Below, one piece after another: positions 13,367 to 27,488 of a stretch of DNA of 64,000 nucleotides. Both the position numbers and the translations under genes were made by a program. Source of the DNA: Lagopus muta (Eukaryota; Chordata; Aves; Galliformes; Phasianidae); the NCBI RefSeq assembly GCF_023343835.1, contig NC_064433.1, forward strand, positions 65,742,032 through 65,806,031, given 5' to 3'. The notes beneath the pieces are model-generated. The model was not told where the DNA came from. It made no database searches and saw only the letters and a list, made by a program, of their open reading frames with translations. The number at the start of each line of letters is the position of its first letter. Position 1 is the first letter of the stretch.

Positions 13367-16300
13367 TCAGTGTTCCAGCTTCCTCTCACTGTATGGTTGA
13401 GAACCGCAGAAGGTTTAGAGCCTCAAACCAAGTCCATACTACATTGTTTTAATAAAAAAAAAAAAATCCCATTGCATTCAGCAGGACTGAGTTTTGTCCC
13501 TGAGAGCCTGTTTTTGATCTGCAACAAGTTTCCAAGGTTTATCTCTATCTTACTTTCAGATTCCATGTACAATTTTACCTTCTCATTCCATTTATAGACA
13601 TAGGCTTTCTATTAAAAAAAGTAATGAAAAGGAATTGCCACCTATGCTGCTACGATTTTTTTGCATACCTACTGCAGCCTTCTGGACCATGCTAATCTCT
13701 GACAAGACTGAGACACAGACCTAACTAAAATAGTCTAGAACAGCCAACACCATCCTTAAAATATTTTCACATTTTTTTAATTCTATTTTTACTGGCTAGG
13801 GCAAGATTTAATCTTTCAATCATAAGGTTGTGCCTTTGATTTTATTTTAAAATGTGTTAGAAACTCTTTAAATACATGTTTTACTATGTGTATCTTCTGG
13901 AGTGGGTTAGATAACTTCAAACCCATATAAAATTACAAGCCACGAGTTAGTCTTCAGAAATGCCACGTAACTTGCCTTTTGCAGAGGAGGATCTTATGCT
14001 GAAATCCTGGTCTTAGTCATGCCATTGCACAATACCCGTGTGTTTAATGCAGTCGCTTGCTTCTACATTGCAATTTCTTTTTTGAGTCTTGCATGCTCAG
14101 ATCACTAGAATGGCTGCCCCATCCCTATCTCAAGCTATCTAAGTCACAAGAGCTGGGAAAATGAGTGACTGGCCATCATTCCCACCACTCAGTGAAATGA
14201 CTCTGTTGAGGTTTGGTTCCCTTTCTCCCAGATCGCAAAGTAAGGAATAGTGTTATAATGGCATACCACATCATCTCGGTCCTTGGATTGAAGATTCCAC
14301 TTTGAGAAGAAATTGGAAGAAATTCAACTTAACCAAGAGCTATAAGAGAAAATAGTAACATTCTACTCTTTGCTCTGCACTTGACTCAGATGGCAAGTCA
14401 AAGCTCAGACTTCGGATATGCAAAGGTTTTGATCTGCAGCTATGGATGAGATTTGTTATTCTGAGTTGTATATACTAAGATACCTCTAAATAACATAATT
14501 TTGAGAAAGCTGTCCTTAACTAACTTTGGATTCAGTCCCTCCTCTAAGTTGAGCACATAATGCCAATCTCCATCAGAGGAAGATGAAGAAAGATTTAATC
14601 ATTAATAAATTGCTTTGAGGTCTCAAAAAAAAAGTACTATTTAAATATTAAAATATCAGTATGAATTCCTTCTGACCTATTAGAAGTTAGAATGTGATTT
14701 TCTCTAGATGTGCAGAATTGTCTAGAAATTATCTTTGATCAAATCTATGGGACATTAGTTGCATCTTTACAGGTAATGTGGTGGTCAGCAACTCTAGGAT
14801 TTTCATTGGAGATTTGCTAAGGTTGAATTAATTGATAACTACACACACATTAGCAAAACTTATACATTCCTAAAATCTGACAAGTATTACCTCTAGCTTA
14901 ACACTTTCACTGGGGCATACAATCAAAAACATCGGCCCAGAGCATGTTGGATCCTAATAACAAAGCTATTTGCAACAATACTGATTATTGAAACAGAATT
15001 AAACTGATAATTGTTGTACCAGAAAGGTCACATACATGTTGTATGTATTTTTCTCCAGTACACGTCTTTTCTGCAGATATTTCCCATTTATAGAAAAGTA
15101 TGGACAAAAGGTCCTTTTGCCAGCAGAGATGTTTTTTGCTGCACCAAAACAGTACAGAGCTGGTTGTAACTTGCCACCTTTTTAAAATACAAGCTGTGTC
15201 TCACAAACTTATTTTTTCTGGCAAGAAATAATATATATTGGACACATTCTTACAAATAAATTGTTCAGAGTTTAATTAAACAACTAAAATTCTATGGACA
15301 CTGCATTTTTTCCTCCTGGCTTTTTCATTTTCTCTTTGTGACTAAAACAAACAAACAAAACACCCCAAAAAGGAATACTCAATGAAATTAAGACTTTTTA
15401 AAGTATATTCACAAAGTTCTTTCTGAAGTGATCAGAATGTTTTATTTAATGGTTTCTCAGAAATCGTCATTAATACATATTATTCCTTTACCAGAAAGTT
15501 CTAAGATTGCCACAATGTCAGCTGGATGACGCCTCAATAGCACAGCTTTTGCCAGATATTCTTGCAGGAAGCATTCAAACATAGGATTTTCTGTTCTTCT
15601 TGTTAAGAGTAAGAACTTCACTGTGGAGGAGTAAGATACTTCTAGAGAACACATTAGCCCTTAAAATACAGCCAGTTTCTCCAGTTATTTGAAGCAAATG
15701 AAAAGCTGATGTTAATGTTTCTATGCTTCAAAAATGTAAAGTGAAGCCAAGTATTACCCTGGCAATATTTATTAGTTAAAAAAACAAGAAAATAACTTTT
15801 TTTCATTTGTTTCCATTAATTTTTTATTTTTATTTTTTTTTCCCCCCCATGTTAACGTTATTGTAGGAAGCAATAGTGGTGGACATAAACTCCTCAGAGC
15901 ACCATACAAAAAATGTGGAATGCTGGCTTATGCAGAACTTTCCTTGTGGTAGTCCAACAACATGGACATATTGGGCATGGGTTTCAGAAGCACACATGCA
16001 AACACCGTCTTATTTCACACCAGCTTATTTCACCATCTCTGGAAATTTCCAGAAGGTATTCACAGACTGGTGCACAGTCATCTTCATTAGGAAACTGGAA
16101 TGTGTTCGTTTTTATTTGAATACTGATTCTGGAATTCTGACCTGCAGGCTTCTCTTCTTTTCTAGTTCAGATAATTCGACAAAGCATGATTACCTTAAGA
16201 AGGATCTCTGAATGGTTTAAAACAACTTCTGCAAAAACAACCCCACCAGTATAAGCTTCTTCACTGCTCTGAAAATATACATAATAAATGCAACATTTTT

Positions 16301-16789
16301 TTTCTGAAATATACATTTTGAAACTGTGAAAAGTCAACACTCTCAGAAATGAATGGTGACTTCTGTGCACTGCTTTGAAGTGCCTAAATGGATACACCTG
16401 CAAATACTTGACTTCAGGAGCAAGGATGTGTTTAATCATCAGTCCCTACTGAAAATCTTGGACTGGGTTTCTGTTAAGAGTAACCAATGTCAGTCTTTGC
16501 GCAATAGTAGCTGTGCACTGGATTCTGCCAGAGAAAAGATTCTCTTGGTCTCCTATGCTGGTGGGGACCCCATCGTTTCACTGCTGTTGGAACATATCTT
16601 CAGTTACTTCCATTTATAATTAAAGTTGACATATCTTACATGAACCATTCACTTTTCATTCAACATGAGCAGCGTGCAAAAAAAATGGATGAGAGGTTCA
16701 CAGGAAGGAAGCAGTTAAAAGATAAAAATGTGAAATGTTATGCAGCAAGCTGTGTACAATTAACTAGAACTCAAATATACACCTTGTTC

Positions 16790-17180
16790 CAATCCAAGCC
16801 ATTTATCAGATAAAAATAGTCTGCTAGAAGAATGTCATGATTAATGAGGTGAGACTCCAGCTAATTACTGTTTCCTCCAGAAGTAATTAGGTTGGCATTG
16901 CTAATCAAGATGAATGAACACTCTGACCCGCTTTTTTAAATGTAAAACTATGAGCTGCAGCAGCAATAACATCATTTAATTCAGGCAATGTAGTCTTTAT
17001 TAGGCTTGTAGTTTGATTAAATTCTTTTGTTACACCAGGCTTTCCACACATGAACAGATGAATGCTGTGATGTTCAAAGAGTTTGTCACCCTTAATTAAA
17101 GATTGAAAAGGCTTGTTCAATTCACAGGGCAATACACAGGACAGCTCTAAATTGATAGCTTTTAAGTGGGGGATAACCGA
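16790..17180. promoter_or_regulatory. Candidate conserved non-coding element
   Basis: Unique sequence dense in homeodomain-type sites (GATTAATGAG, GCTAATTACTG, AAGTAATTAGG, GCTAATCAAG, CTTAATTAAAG). The open frames across it look random, and it lies between repeat-poor flanks. Confidence 0.35.
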
Positions 17181-20100
17181 GGGAGTCATAGGGCCTGCCC
17201 AACTGCAAGAGGATCCCTCCTCCTTCCTCAATTTGCCATCACAGAAGCTGGAAAATTAATATCAGATATTTTTGTATTGATTCCATTAGGCAGCACTCAT
17301 TTCAACAGAGCACCTTTTCACATACAGCTTCACTTGGAAAAAGAGAATCCATTATAAACTAAAAGAAAGAGCTGTAAGAAACATGTCCAAAATAGAAGCT
17401 AATTTATCACACTGTTTCTGAATGCAACCATTTTGCACAGTTAACGAGCCCCAGAATAGCCTTGTCCCCACCCTTCCAACAGTTTACTTTATGACAATGT
17501 ATGACAACTTCATACTTGAGGGATGGGAGATACCAGGAAGCATCTTCACAACGTAGAGTAAAACCTGTCTTACTGCAGAGTACTTCCTTATTCCTAGCAT
17601 TAGTTTTAGCTAAACACTATTTCCAAAATTATAACGGGAAATTTAATTAAAATTTAAGCACACATTTGAGAAGATAAAAAAATAACCCTTACTCCACAAT
17701 AGCTTATTTGAACTAACTCACAATCTGGCTAACGAGAAGCACCACAGGGGGCCAGGAGACAGGGCCAGAAGCAGAGGCAGGGAGAGAGCAGCATGGGGCA
17801 GACGAAAGGAAGGGAGATGTCAGGTGTAGAAGGCTCATCACTCTGTGTGGCAGCAGACACAGATGCAGAGCCTAACTCTTCCACGTGCACTTCCTAATAG
17901 CATCAGCCAGCAGCACCTCTCACAGAACGTCCTACCTCACACCCCTTATCCCTGCCCTTGGCAAGGGCAACTATATAGGTGCAGCAACTGGTGAACCTAA
18001 AAAGGGAAAGAATCTTACTGAAAAATATTTTTCCTACTGCATAAAGAACATAATAACAAAAGTTGATTTTCTATGGGTGGGTCCCCAGCCATGCAGCCAT
18101 TTAGCCCGTTACAAAGCAGCAGGTTCCTCTAGCTGGAGCACATTGCAGGCCAGATCAGTGCATTCAGTGGAAGATGCCAGCCTACCAGACTGCAGTGACC
18201 AAGGGCCAGTAATGGCAGGTGACCTTTTACCATAATAAGTCATTATCAGTTAGGCAGCACAAAGGATGACCTCAGCCATCTCTCACCTATGTGTTTGTCT
18301 CCTCCTGCAGCAGGATGAAACCCAACTCTATTCTCCACAGGACACACAGTACCAACAGCAGTGAGAGATAACCAACCTCAGACCTGCCAACATTTATTTA
18401 GAAGTCATACACATGCCCCAAGTGAGCACCCCACAGTCACACCTCACGTGACACCCATGGGTGCTACATGAACTGCAGGTCACCGTTTGCCTCCCTTGGG
18501 GCACCTCACTAGCTGAGGCTCACAGCAGACGCCTGGTAGGCAGGAGATGCCCATTTCACTTCATGCCTCTCTCAGCACACCAATAGGACCACAGAAGCCC
18601 TGTGAGCCACAGCACACAGGACAGACAGACACTGAGCACTTCACAGAGCTCATGGCCAACACTGACCCCACAGCCTTCTAATGCAAGGTTGTATGCCTGC
18701 CTTCTCCTCCTCAACCTTCTGATACTTAATAATTTAGCAAAAATCCTTACCTTAGGAGTGGGAACAACATCTCCTTCCTTCCTCTGCCATCTGGTTGAAA
18801 TTTCCGCTCACTAGATTGCAAAATCCTATTTTTAACCTCTTCTGCTTAATGATATTCCTATGCTGGTCGCTGATTGACGCACTCCTGCTGTTGCTTCCCA
18901 GCCACACTCGGGCTGACAGCAGCTGTCCACAAGGACAGCACCTGGGCCAGCCTTGAGCACTGCCACATCCAGGAGCAGAGCAGCAGGCAGACCCTCACAC
19001 TGCCCTAAGCACCTCTGCTGAGGCTTACACAACACTGTAAGCCTCAAGGAAATGAGGCAGTGGGTTTTGGAGGGAGGCTGCAGCTGGAAGCCCTGAGAGT
19101 TGTTTCAGTTGGTGCTTGGATAATGACACCACAACCTGTGTGAAACCTCTCCCACCTCAGCGTGGCCTCTAACTACCCTTACTAACACTCCCTCAGGCAC
19201 TCAATTCTAGCAGCCTGAGTAGCTAAATCCCACTGCTGCTCACCTGTCAGGCTCTGGGCCCATCTACATGAGTCTGTGGCACGTGGAATTTGAGTCCTAA
19301 ACTGTACATTTTCTTTCTTTCTTCTCTTTTCTGAGAAGTGAGGGTGTTTTTAGAGCGGAAGCTTCCTCAACTTGGAGCCAAGATGGTAACAGTGTCATCC
19401 AACAGCTTTGACTCATCTCTGTTTTGCTTACTGAACCAGTTTGCTGGTTGCAGACTACTGCAAGAATGAATTTGCTGGGAAATTACAAGGGGCCTGTTGC
19501 TCCCAGACACTCTGGTTCTTGTCTCAGAGGCTGTGGGCAGGGCATGGCAGCCATAGACATGCTCATCTACACCTTTGCTACTACACCAAACTGACCAAGG
19601 GGCAGGAAGCCTGCCTTGCCCTCAGGGTCCATCCGCCTGATCCCATATATCCTCTTGTCGATGTGGTTTGTTCATGTATCCCTGGACTGCCAATGGCTTC
19701 CTTAACCACATAGCGCCTTAAAGCAAAACATGGCATTTCTGAGCTGCTATGTGTTGATGAAGTCACTGCAAGGACTTATTCATGACACATTTCTTTGACC
19801 TACCCAAGCTGTAGGTGTCTGTTCACGTTTACTGGCATGTACTCTTAATTCTTCTTGTGAGGACTTTTCCTACCTGAGCCAAATTAAAGCAAGGTACCAT
19901 CTAGAAGCAAGAAATTTCTAAAATCATCTTCCCCGGTGACATGTGTGCTACAAAGTTTCCCTTTCTCTCTTTACTCCATTTCTACACGTTTCTTCTGTGC
20001 AGGCAGCAGTTCTTAGCTCTGCTTGCACACACTCATTTCTGTCCCTCTGCCTATTGCTGCTGACAGTGTAGATGCTACATTGGTGTTTGTCCTCAGAATC

Positions 20101-20283
20101 CTTTGGGTACATCGTTTTGGCTGCCTGGAGAGGTCTGCTACCTAAGGACTGCTGGTTGGTTTAGGCTCTTGAGGTCCCCACTTTGGGTCTCAAAGGTCTG
20201 CCAGGAAATAGAACTGTTTGCACATGGGGCATTGGAGATGAGCTCTCATTACATTTTGGTTAAGACATACAAGCTTTGATTGT

Positions 20284-20310
20284 TTTTCTTTCTTTCTTTC
20301 TTTCTTTTTT
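20284..20310 (+). repeat. (TTTC)n microsatellite
   Basis: About five CTTT units followed by a T run. Confidence 0.95.
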
Positions 20311-21819
20311 TAAAGCATTTTTTGTATTAATACAACTACAAACATCCTTGCTGCCAAAAGCTGACCTATACTCTAGCAGAGTAAGCAAGATTATTCTTAG
20401 TTCCCCTGTCTTTTTGCTAATAATTGGACCCAAGAGTGGCTTAAGAAATATTGGGAGAATTAAAATATTGGATGGATAAATGAAAAATTCAAGTGAAAAA
20501 GTGCCAGTGAAGTACAAAGCAATAATAAGCTTGTGAGGTCACTGATCATGTCCAGACCGCGTTGGGACGTGGGGACCTTGTAGTCATTTGCAGGGCAGCT
20601 ATCACCCCCCGTGGAGCAAGGAGGGTGGAGCCCACCTCTCATCACTGAGGTCATCTCCTCTCTAATCCTACACTTTTTGCACTTCTAGAGTGTGACTGCT
20701 GTGGTTTCGGCAGGAAGTGAACTCAGCCCTGCCAGCTGAGGAGTGCAAGTTGTCGGGAATTTCCAGCCCACCCCCAGCTGAGGTTGTTTATAAGTCCCTG
20801 GACCCACTCTGCTTCAAGAGAAAGAAATCTGTGTTCATCAGGATCCACCTATTTTGTATGCATTTTGTGCTGTTTGTGTGTCACAAAGCTCAGTTCAGCA
20901 GCACCCAATCTATGAACACCAGTGCATGTGCTAGTAGTGCCCAGCTGGCAGGGCTCAGGTGTCTCTGGGTCCCTAATCCACAGGGCATGTAAATCATTCG
21001 TGCTTCTTAGCTCCAGAGTGTACTGACTTGAATTCAATAACTTGAATACTTGCAGCTTGGTCTGGGAGAGCCCCAGCACATGGCGCTATAACAAGACAAA
21101 CCAGCAGGTATTGTGCTTGTCATGTATCACAGCAAGCTTTTCCTCCTGCCTGGTGGAAGCTTGTCTCCATCCATCAACAAGAGAAACCAGCTCATCCTAT
21201 CAGGAGGATAGGTGCCAGAGGTGCCAGAGCTGAGTGTACCCAGGTGGACTGAAAGAATACCCATTCTCCTTCCATGCGGGTTTTCTTTTCCCCCTCTAGT
21301 AGATTTCCCACTGTGTTCCACACTTTGTCAGGTTTTTGAAAAGCACAACCTGGATCTCCTCAAAAGTCTTCATGTTCTTTACAGAGCCCTTCACCCATTG
21401 TGCTGCTGCAGCTGTGGGTGAGGGAGCGTGGGCGCACCACCAGCCTTGTCTGATGCGTATTTCCTTTGGTTAGGCTTTTTCGGGTTGTTGGGGTTTTTTT
21501 GTTTTTTTGTTTTGTCTTTTTTAACAAATCTAATTCAAGTTATGAAATTCTTGATGTAGGTTTTTATTCTTGAAAGAATGAAATAGGAAAGTCGCTGATG
21601 ATTTGTTCTTTCACTATATTTTAGTGCCAGTACATCATTTAACTCCGCAGCAGCCATCAATACCCACTCAGCCACTATCGTGCGGCTTTTCCCTGTCATT
21701 CACTATGTCATTTAGAAAATGATAAAAAATCCCAGCCTAGAGCAGTGTATTCTCTTTTGTGGTCCCCTACTCCCAGCAACCTTTCAAAGCACTGAACAAA
21801 ATTAGCAACAAATTACTTT

Positions 21820-22170
21820 TTGCATACCGAGCCCTTTTGTTACAGTATTCTGATAGTTTGCAATACTGTCAGATTTCAATTAAATTTAAGAAAAATTAAG
21901 CTGCTCTGTGTGGCTGCTTGCTTAGACAGTGAGGTAATTATATATAATAAGGAGATCTGTTTAACAATTGCTTCTAGTCATGGCAACGTCGCACCATTAT
22001 TGTGCTTAATGTGAAGAAAGACTGCTATATTGTTTTTAGAATGTGGGAAACGAGCAACAGCTGAGGCAGATCATGAGCTTAACACACAGAGCAGGATTTT
22101 TAGCATTACTGGCTGCAGTACATTAATTGTCACGACTTTCACATTCTTTCAGGGAGCCTGGTTTTGCACA
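21820..22170. promoter_or_regulatory. Candidate conserved non-coding element
   Basis: Repeat-free block with AACAATTG and ATTGT-type SOX motifs (CACCATTATTGTGCTTAATG, TACATTAATTGTCACG). Conservation is presumed from texture only. Confidence 0.28.
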
Positions 22171-23194
22171 CAGGTTAAAATAGACTGTGTGAAATCCCTG
22201 GTAACTTGTACATTGCACCTGCAATGGTAGGCACGTGGTAGAAGTACTGCTTAGTCCAAGTTTCTGTGGATCAAAGCCACACCAATTCTACTGGTACTGC
22301 TTTTTCTCTTTTAAAAATAACCATTGTCCTTTCTGTATGCCTCAGTGGGATGTGACGGCCGGTGGTAAGAGCAAGCATCCTGGGGGAGTCTCATCCACCA
22401 CTGGATCCCAGTACAACAGTCTAGCAATCATGTCACAGGGCGAGGCAAATACCCGTCATGGTGATTTCACAGTATAAGCGATCCTGTGCATTTGGGAAGA
22501 CAGACAGACACAGAGAGGTCAGATATGCTCTTCCACATGTGGGCATGATGACTTCCATTGCCCTGCCCCAGCAGCTGTAGGGTGTGTGTGCCGCTCGCCT
22601 GGAAGCACGGCCCCATGCCAAGAGAGGCGTCTGCAGGGCGGTTTGCCCAGGAGGGTGAAGAGCAGCTTAATCTACAGTGAATTTTTTCCTGTCTTGATAT
22701 AGTCTCTTGTTGAGGGTTAGAGGAAAATATCTCTGTTCTGGAATTCTGCTCCCCAGTAGTGTGGCATTTTGAACTCATAAAGTTGGAAGAGAAAATGTCA
22801 AAGTTCAATTCTGTACAAGACTGAGTTCTGAATCATGGGGAACTAGGAGATCAAGGAGTGTAAGTAAGTTTCTGGTTTGTGCCATGGAAAGAAAACCACT
22901 CAGGCCTAAGAAAATACAATACAGAAACAGCCCTCCATTTTCAAAGTGAACAATCTGAAAGCCAGTGAAAGCCTTCTTCCTGAGCAAGAGTGCCAGAAGA
23001 GATGGCAGAAAGCACATGCAGGATCCCACTTGGTACTAAAGGTTTTTAAGAAGGAGTTGAGAATCAGTGCAGCTCATTTCAAAACTAAGATGAGAAGGAA
23101 AACAGAGTGGAAACTTTGCATAGGGCAGCAGTAGCCAAGCTGAGCTCCCGGACATCTCCAGCACAGCTCCCACGCTGGGGCTGTGACATGAGCC

Positions 23195-23780
23195 AGCAGC
23201 AGAAGTATTTGGCACAGGCAGCACCTTGGAAATCCAAAGGTCCATCTGTGGGAGAAAGTTATTGGGTGAGGAGGTGATAAGGTAGCCAGGAAAAGCAAAT
23301 AAACACCAAGAAAAGCAAAGGACTGCACTTGGGCATGAATTTGTTAATTATCATTCAGGAAGGAGCTTGGCGCCACTGTGGATAATGCCATGGAAACGTC
23401 AAGTCCCCCTGTGCAGTGACTGAAGAGACAAATGGGACACCAAGAATAAGGAGGGAAGGAACGGCCAGCAGAAAGCAGAACTGCACCATGTGACTGTGTC
23501 TGCTTCATGTTCCTGTCATAACTCTCCAAAATGTTACGAGGACATAGAAGTGATAAGGCAACAGCCATGGGGAGAGTCAAGGAGCAGTGTTTGTATGGGA
23601 TACAAGGTGCCTCAGGGCTCTCCACCTGCAGAAGAGAGAATGTGGTCCTCAAAATGCTGGTGGCTGTGGATAAGGGCAGCAGGGGAAGATGCAGGGCTGC
23701 TTCTCAGTCTAAGGCCTCAGGACATGAAATGAATTAATCTTGCAACAGGACTGGTATGAGCGGAGGAAGCACTTTCCCAC
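23195..23780 (+). mobile_element. Ancient CR1/L3-like LINE fragment
   Basis: The block AAAGGACTGCACTTGGGCAT, then TCATTCAGGAAGGAGCTTGG, then CACTGTGGATAATGCCATGG and AACGTCAAG has the order and wording of the RT-proximal region of ancient CR1/L3 elements. Further weak matches continue to about 23780. The frame is destroyed. The edges are approximate. Confidence 0.6.
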
Positions 23781-24847
23781 ATGGCATGTAATTAAGCTTG
23801 AGTAAAGATAACTCTGGACACCAAAGGTATAAATTGCTTTAAAACAGAATTTGTCAAACTTGGGGAGGAAAGATCTACCAATCTGTCATTAAAAGCAAAG
23901 GCTTTCATGAGAAAGGTTGCTAACACAGTTGCAGGAAATAACAAACAAGAAATTACTATGAGAAAAAGGGGTGCTCCACAATCAGAACAAATTTAAAACC
24001 CTAATTAAAAACTCCAATTCCAAGTCTGAAGTAGCACATGGCAAAAATCATGTCTATTAAGCCCATGAAAGCAGCTACATTTCAATTTCAAGAAGAAAGG
24101 TTACTAGGGACATGTCTGTCTGAGCAAAGGAATTTGGGAGATCCATCAAACAGTGCTGAGAGAGCTGGCTGCTTAGGCCTTGAGTCCAAAAGCATCAGAG
24201 CAGTGCTGATGGTCATGTTGAAAGAATACACAAGAAAATTCCAGTATTTTTATGTCTTCAAAAATAAATCATAGTTGTTCTGATATTCTCCAAATCAATT
24301 GTTCCATGTGAAGCTGGCTTGCAGTGTTTCATTCTGACACAGATTAAGAGCATTCAGTGCTTGCCTTCTTTGGCACTGTGGCTTTATGAGAATCAATCAG
24401 GAGACCAATGTCCCCACTCTCCCCATGGGATTTACCTTCCTGTAATGTACCAGCTGGCGTAGTCACAGGAAATTATTCATTATGTTGTGGGAGATGTGGT
24501 CCTCCAGGGAGCTTTGCTCATGGAATAGAAGAAAGACCAAATGTCTCAATGAAACAACTTGCTGGAAGAGAAACAGCACTCAGTGTTTTATTGCAGAATG
24601 AAAAATTAAATATTCTTTGTAAGTCTAGTAGAGTGTTATGCATGAATTATTTTCACTTGGATCAAATCAGCTAAAACCATATTTTATTTTTTTTTTGCAA
24701 TCTGTTTTGCAATATTAATATTTTCCTAATTTTTTTTTAGGTTACATTTCCCATCAGAATATAATTTTCCAGAAAAATAAATTTTAATAATCTGTCTTAG
24801 GCAGTCTATTTTTAATTAGACAATCTAAATAAATAGATATCAACATT

Positions 24848-25129
24848 CACAGAATCACAGAATCACAGAATGGCCCGAGTAGGAAAGGATCTCAAGCATC
24901 ATGAATCTCCAACCCCCCTGCCACATGCAGGGCCACCAGCTTCCCCATTTAATAGCAGACCAGGCTGCCCAGGGCCCCATCCAACCTGGCCTTGAACACC
25001 TCCAGGACAGGGCATCCACAGCCTCTCTGGGCAGCCTGTTCCAGCACCTCACCACTCTCTTGGTAAAGAACTCCCTCCTGACATCCAACCTAAATCTTCC
25101 CTCCCTCAACTTTAAACCATTTCCCCTTC
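24848..25129 (-). mobile_element. CR1 LINE 3' fragment
   Basis: The tail units TCACAGAATCACAGAATCAC are followed by AGAATGGCCCGAGTAGGAAA and the standard 3' region read in reverse. It is the same subfamily as the copy at 38313. Confidence 0.93.
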
Positions 25130-26120
25130 AGAAGGCTAAGGAAAAAAGAAATGGCTCCACTACCTAAACAATCTAACAACACGGATCTTGATAGTTCTGA
25201 GTTCTATTAAAAAGCTTTGTGAATGAAGAGGAGGGAGCACTTATTTTATGTCTCTCTCATGAAGGAAAAAAAAAAATACATTACTATTCTGACAGTGGAC
25301 AAAAAGCCGCTGAGATGGTGGCAGAAGAACTCACTGTGGAAACAGATCTATTTAAATTTAAAAATATATGAGATTAAAACAATTAGTGATTCCTTAGCAC
25401 AGCCTATTCTAGAAGGTTCCTCATCAGACCTCTGTAACTTCCGGCTGTGTTTATACATAACTAACCACAACTGATAGGATTCAGAGAAATAACTGAGAAG
25501 AGACCTTGCTGTGAAACTTGCTACATGTTCATAAGCTCAGCTTGCCCTGGAGTCTTCCAGTTAAAAGAACTCTGGATGATAGGTAAGAAATGTGAATAAG
25601 CCACATGAGCAAATGAATACGGTGGAGTATTAGCCCAGCACAGTCCTCCTACATGCTGTTTGAGCCACGGCAGGGCACAAGCCATTATTAGATTATATAT
25701 GGAGTAGAAGAAAGGATTAGTTTGAAAAGCACGTTCAGAGTCAAATCTTAAATTAGGAACAAAGAAAGATTCCTATCTAAATGTTGCAGAAGTTGGAGGG
25801 TGGCAGCCAGTCCTCCCCAGGTATTAGTCCTATTTTCTCATGGAGCACATTGAACTGATCATCTCATTGAACAAGATTTAGTTGTGAGCAGCTGTGAAAA
25901 GTGTAATCCAAGAAAATTCTGCCTGGAGAGGAGGAAAAAAAGCAGTGCTCTCCTCCACTCTAAAAGTAAAAGTAATCTTGTCTTTCAGGAAAAAAAAAAA
26001 AATCTTCTAACGAATTAATAGAAACCTTCTTTACTCGAGTACAATAACCTTTAAAAACATATAATCACTTTTAGATGCAGAGCTGACACAGAAACTTTCC
26101 GTGAAACTGGTGCAAGTTTG

Positions 26121-26300
26121 AGAATCACAGAATCATAAAGATTGGAAAAGACTTCTGAGATTATCTAGCCCAACCATCGGCCCATCCCCAGCATGCCCAC
26201 TAAAAACACATCCCTCAGTGCCACATCTACATGTTTCTTACACCTCCAGGGACAGTGACTCCTATACCTCCCTGGGCATCCTGTTCCAAATGCAACAACT
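26121..26300 (-). mobile_element. CR1 LINE 3' fragment, divergent subfamily
   Basis: The tail AGAATCACAGAATCATAAAG is followed by ATTGGAAAAGACTTCTGAGA, a variant of the CR1 3' end distinct from the other copies here. The element fades out near the CTGTTCCAAATG segment. Confidence 0.85.
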
Positions 26301-27389
26301 TAGTTTACAAGGTACTTCGATATCATGTTTTAACAGCCACCAATAGATTTAAATGTAACTTTTTTGCCGTTATTGCTTTTGTGATGAAGCATTTTGTTTG
26401 TAGAGGTGAGAGGACAGTGGAAAAGGTTAGAAACATCTAAACAAGGGGGTTACAGATGAGAGTGGCTTGTAACCCTTCCTTCAGGCAGATACAGCAGTTC
26501 TCTCATTCAGTCAAGGATGTCAAACCTGTTTCCTCTGGTGGACCCCACACATACGATTCTATGATTCTATATCTGGCCAAGTAAAATTCAGCAGAGGCTA
26601 ACAAGAACAGCACATATATTGCACAGTAAAGAAATACTTCATTTGTTCAGTCTGCTGCTCGCTGATACCTCTTATACATGGTCAGTATCTTTAGAATCAC
26701 ATGAGGTTGCCATGATATTAGCAACTCAGCACAAAATCCATAGTGCTTCTGCTGAAAATTCCAAGTTCATGGGCGCTGCTCTGGATATATCCAAGTGTGC
26801 TCTTTCTGAAAACAGATACTCCAGATGTATTCACATCTTGTAGAGTCACACAGTCTTGTATACAAGCATAGTCAACATCTCTATTTAATAAAATTGAAAA
26901 AGCCCTACACTTTCTAAGTCCTCTCTTCTGTGTCCACTTGCAAAGACCGGTTCTACTCTGGAAATGCACATAGGCCTTAGAAAGAATCTGGCAGAGTTTA
27001 TGCTCAGAACTAATTTTGTATTGTGTTCCACTGTTTCCAAAAATACTGGCAGATATTGGTATCCCTATAGGTTGCCTGCTGGGCCTTCTCCAATGAAGCA
27101 ATAAACTGAATGGTATTATGGCCACCTGTGAAGACTTCCCTGTAGAACAGCATTCTCCTTAGATGGTTCTCCTGAGTATAAGGATAAAATGTTACGTATG
27201 TGTTTGCATTATGGTAAGGATAAAAAACAAACTTGGTAGTATATGTGCATTTCACACAAGTAATGCTTCCATTTGTTGACGTAATCTTGCTGTTTGCACT
27301 GCCTTTCTTAAAGATGTCTTTGATATATGTCTTGTTTTGTTTACTTTTTCTAAAAATTCTCCTTTGTTCTTCCTTTTTACTTCTTCTTT

Positions 27390-27488
27390 AGAATCATAGA
27401 ATCACAGAATCACAAGGTTGGAAAGGATCTACAAGATCATCTAGTCCAACCGTCCTCCCATTACCATTACTAACACAAGCCACTAAAC
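27390..27488 (-). mobile_element. Short CR1 LINE 3' end
   Basis: The tail AGAATCATAGAATCACAGAA precedes AAGGTTGGAAAGGATCTACA and ATCTAGTCCAACCG. Only about 100 bases are present. Confidence 0.88.

Larger units (their letters stand above)
10174..23194. other. Intergenic desert
   Basis: About 13 kb with almost no recognisable transposons. It holds the candidate regulatory blocks at 11040, 16790 and 21820, two simple repeats and the 18-bp duplication. A somewhat GC-richer patch lies near 17750-19300 without a convincing exon. Confidence 0.65.

Noticed and set aside
23490..23737. Plus-strand frames of 80 and 68 codons
   Set aside because: They lie in the ancient CR1/L3-like relic or its flank and have no independent support.
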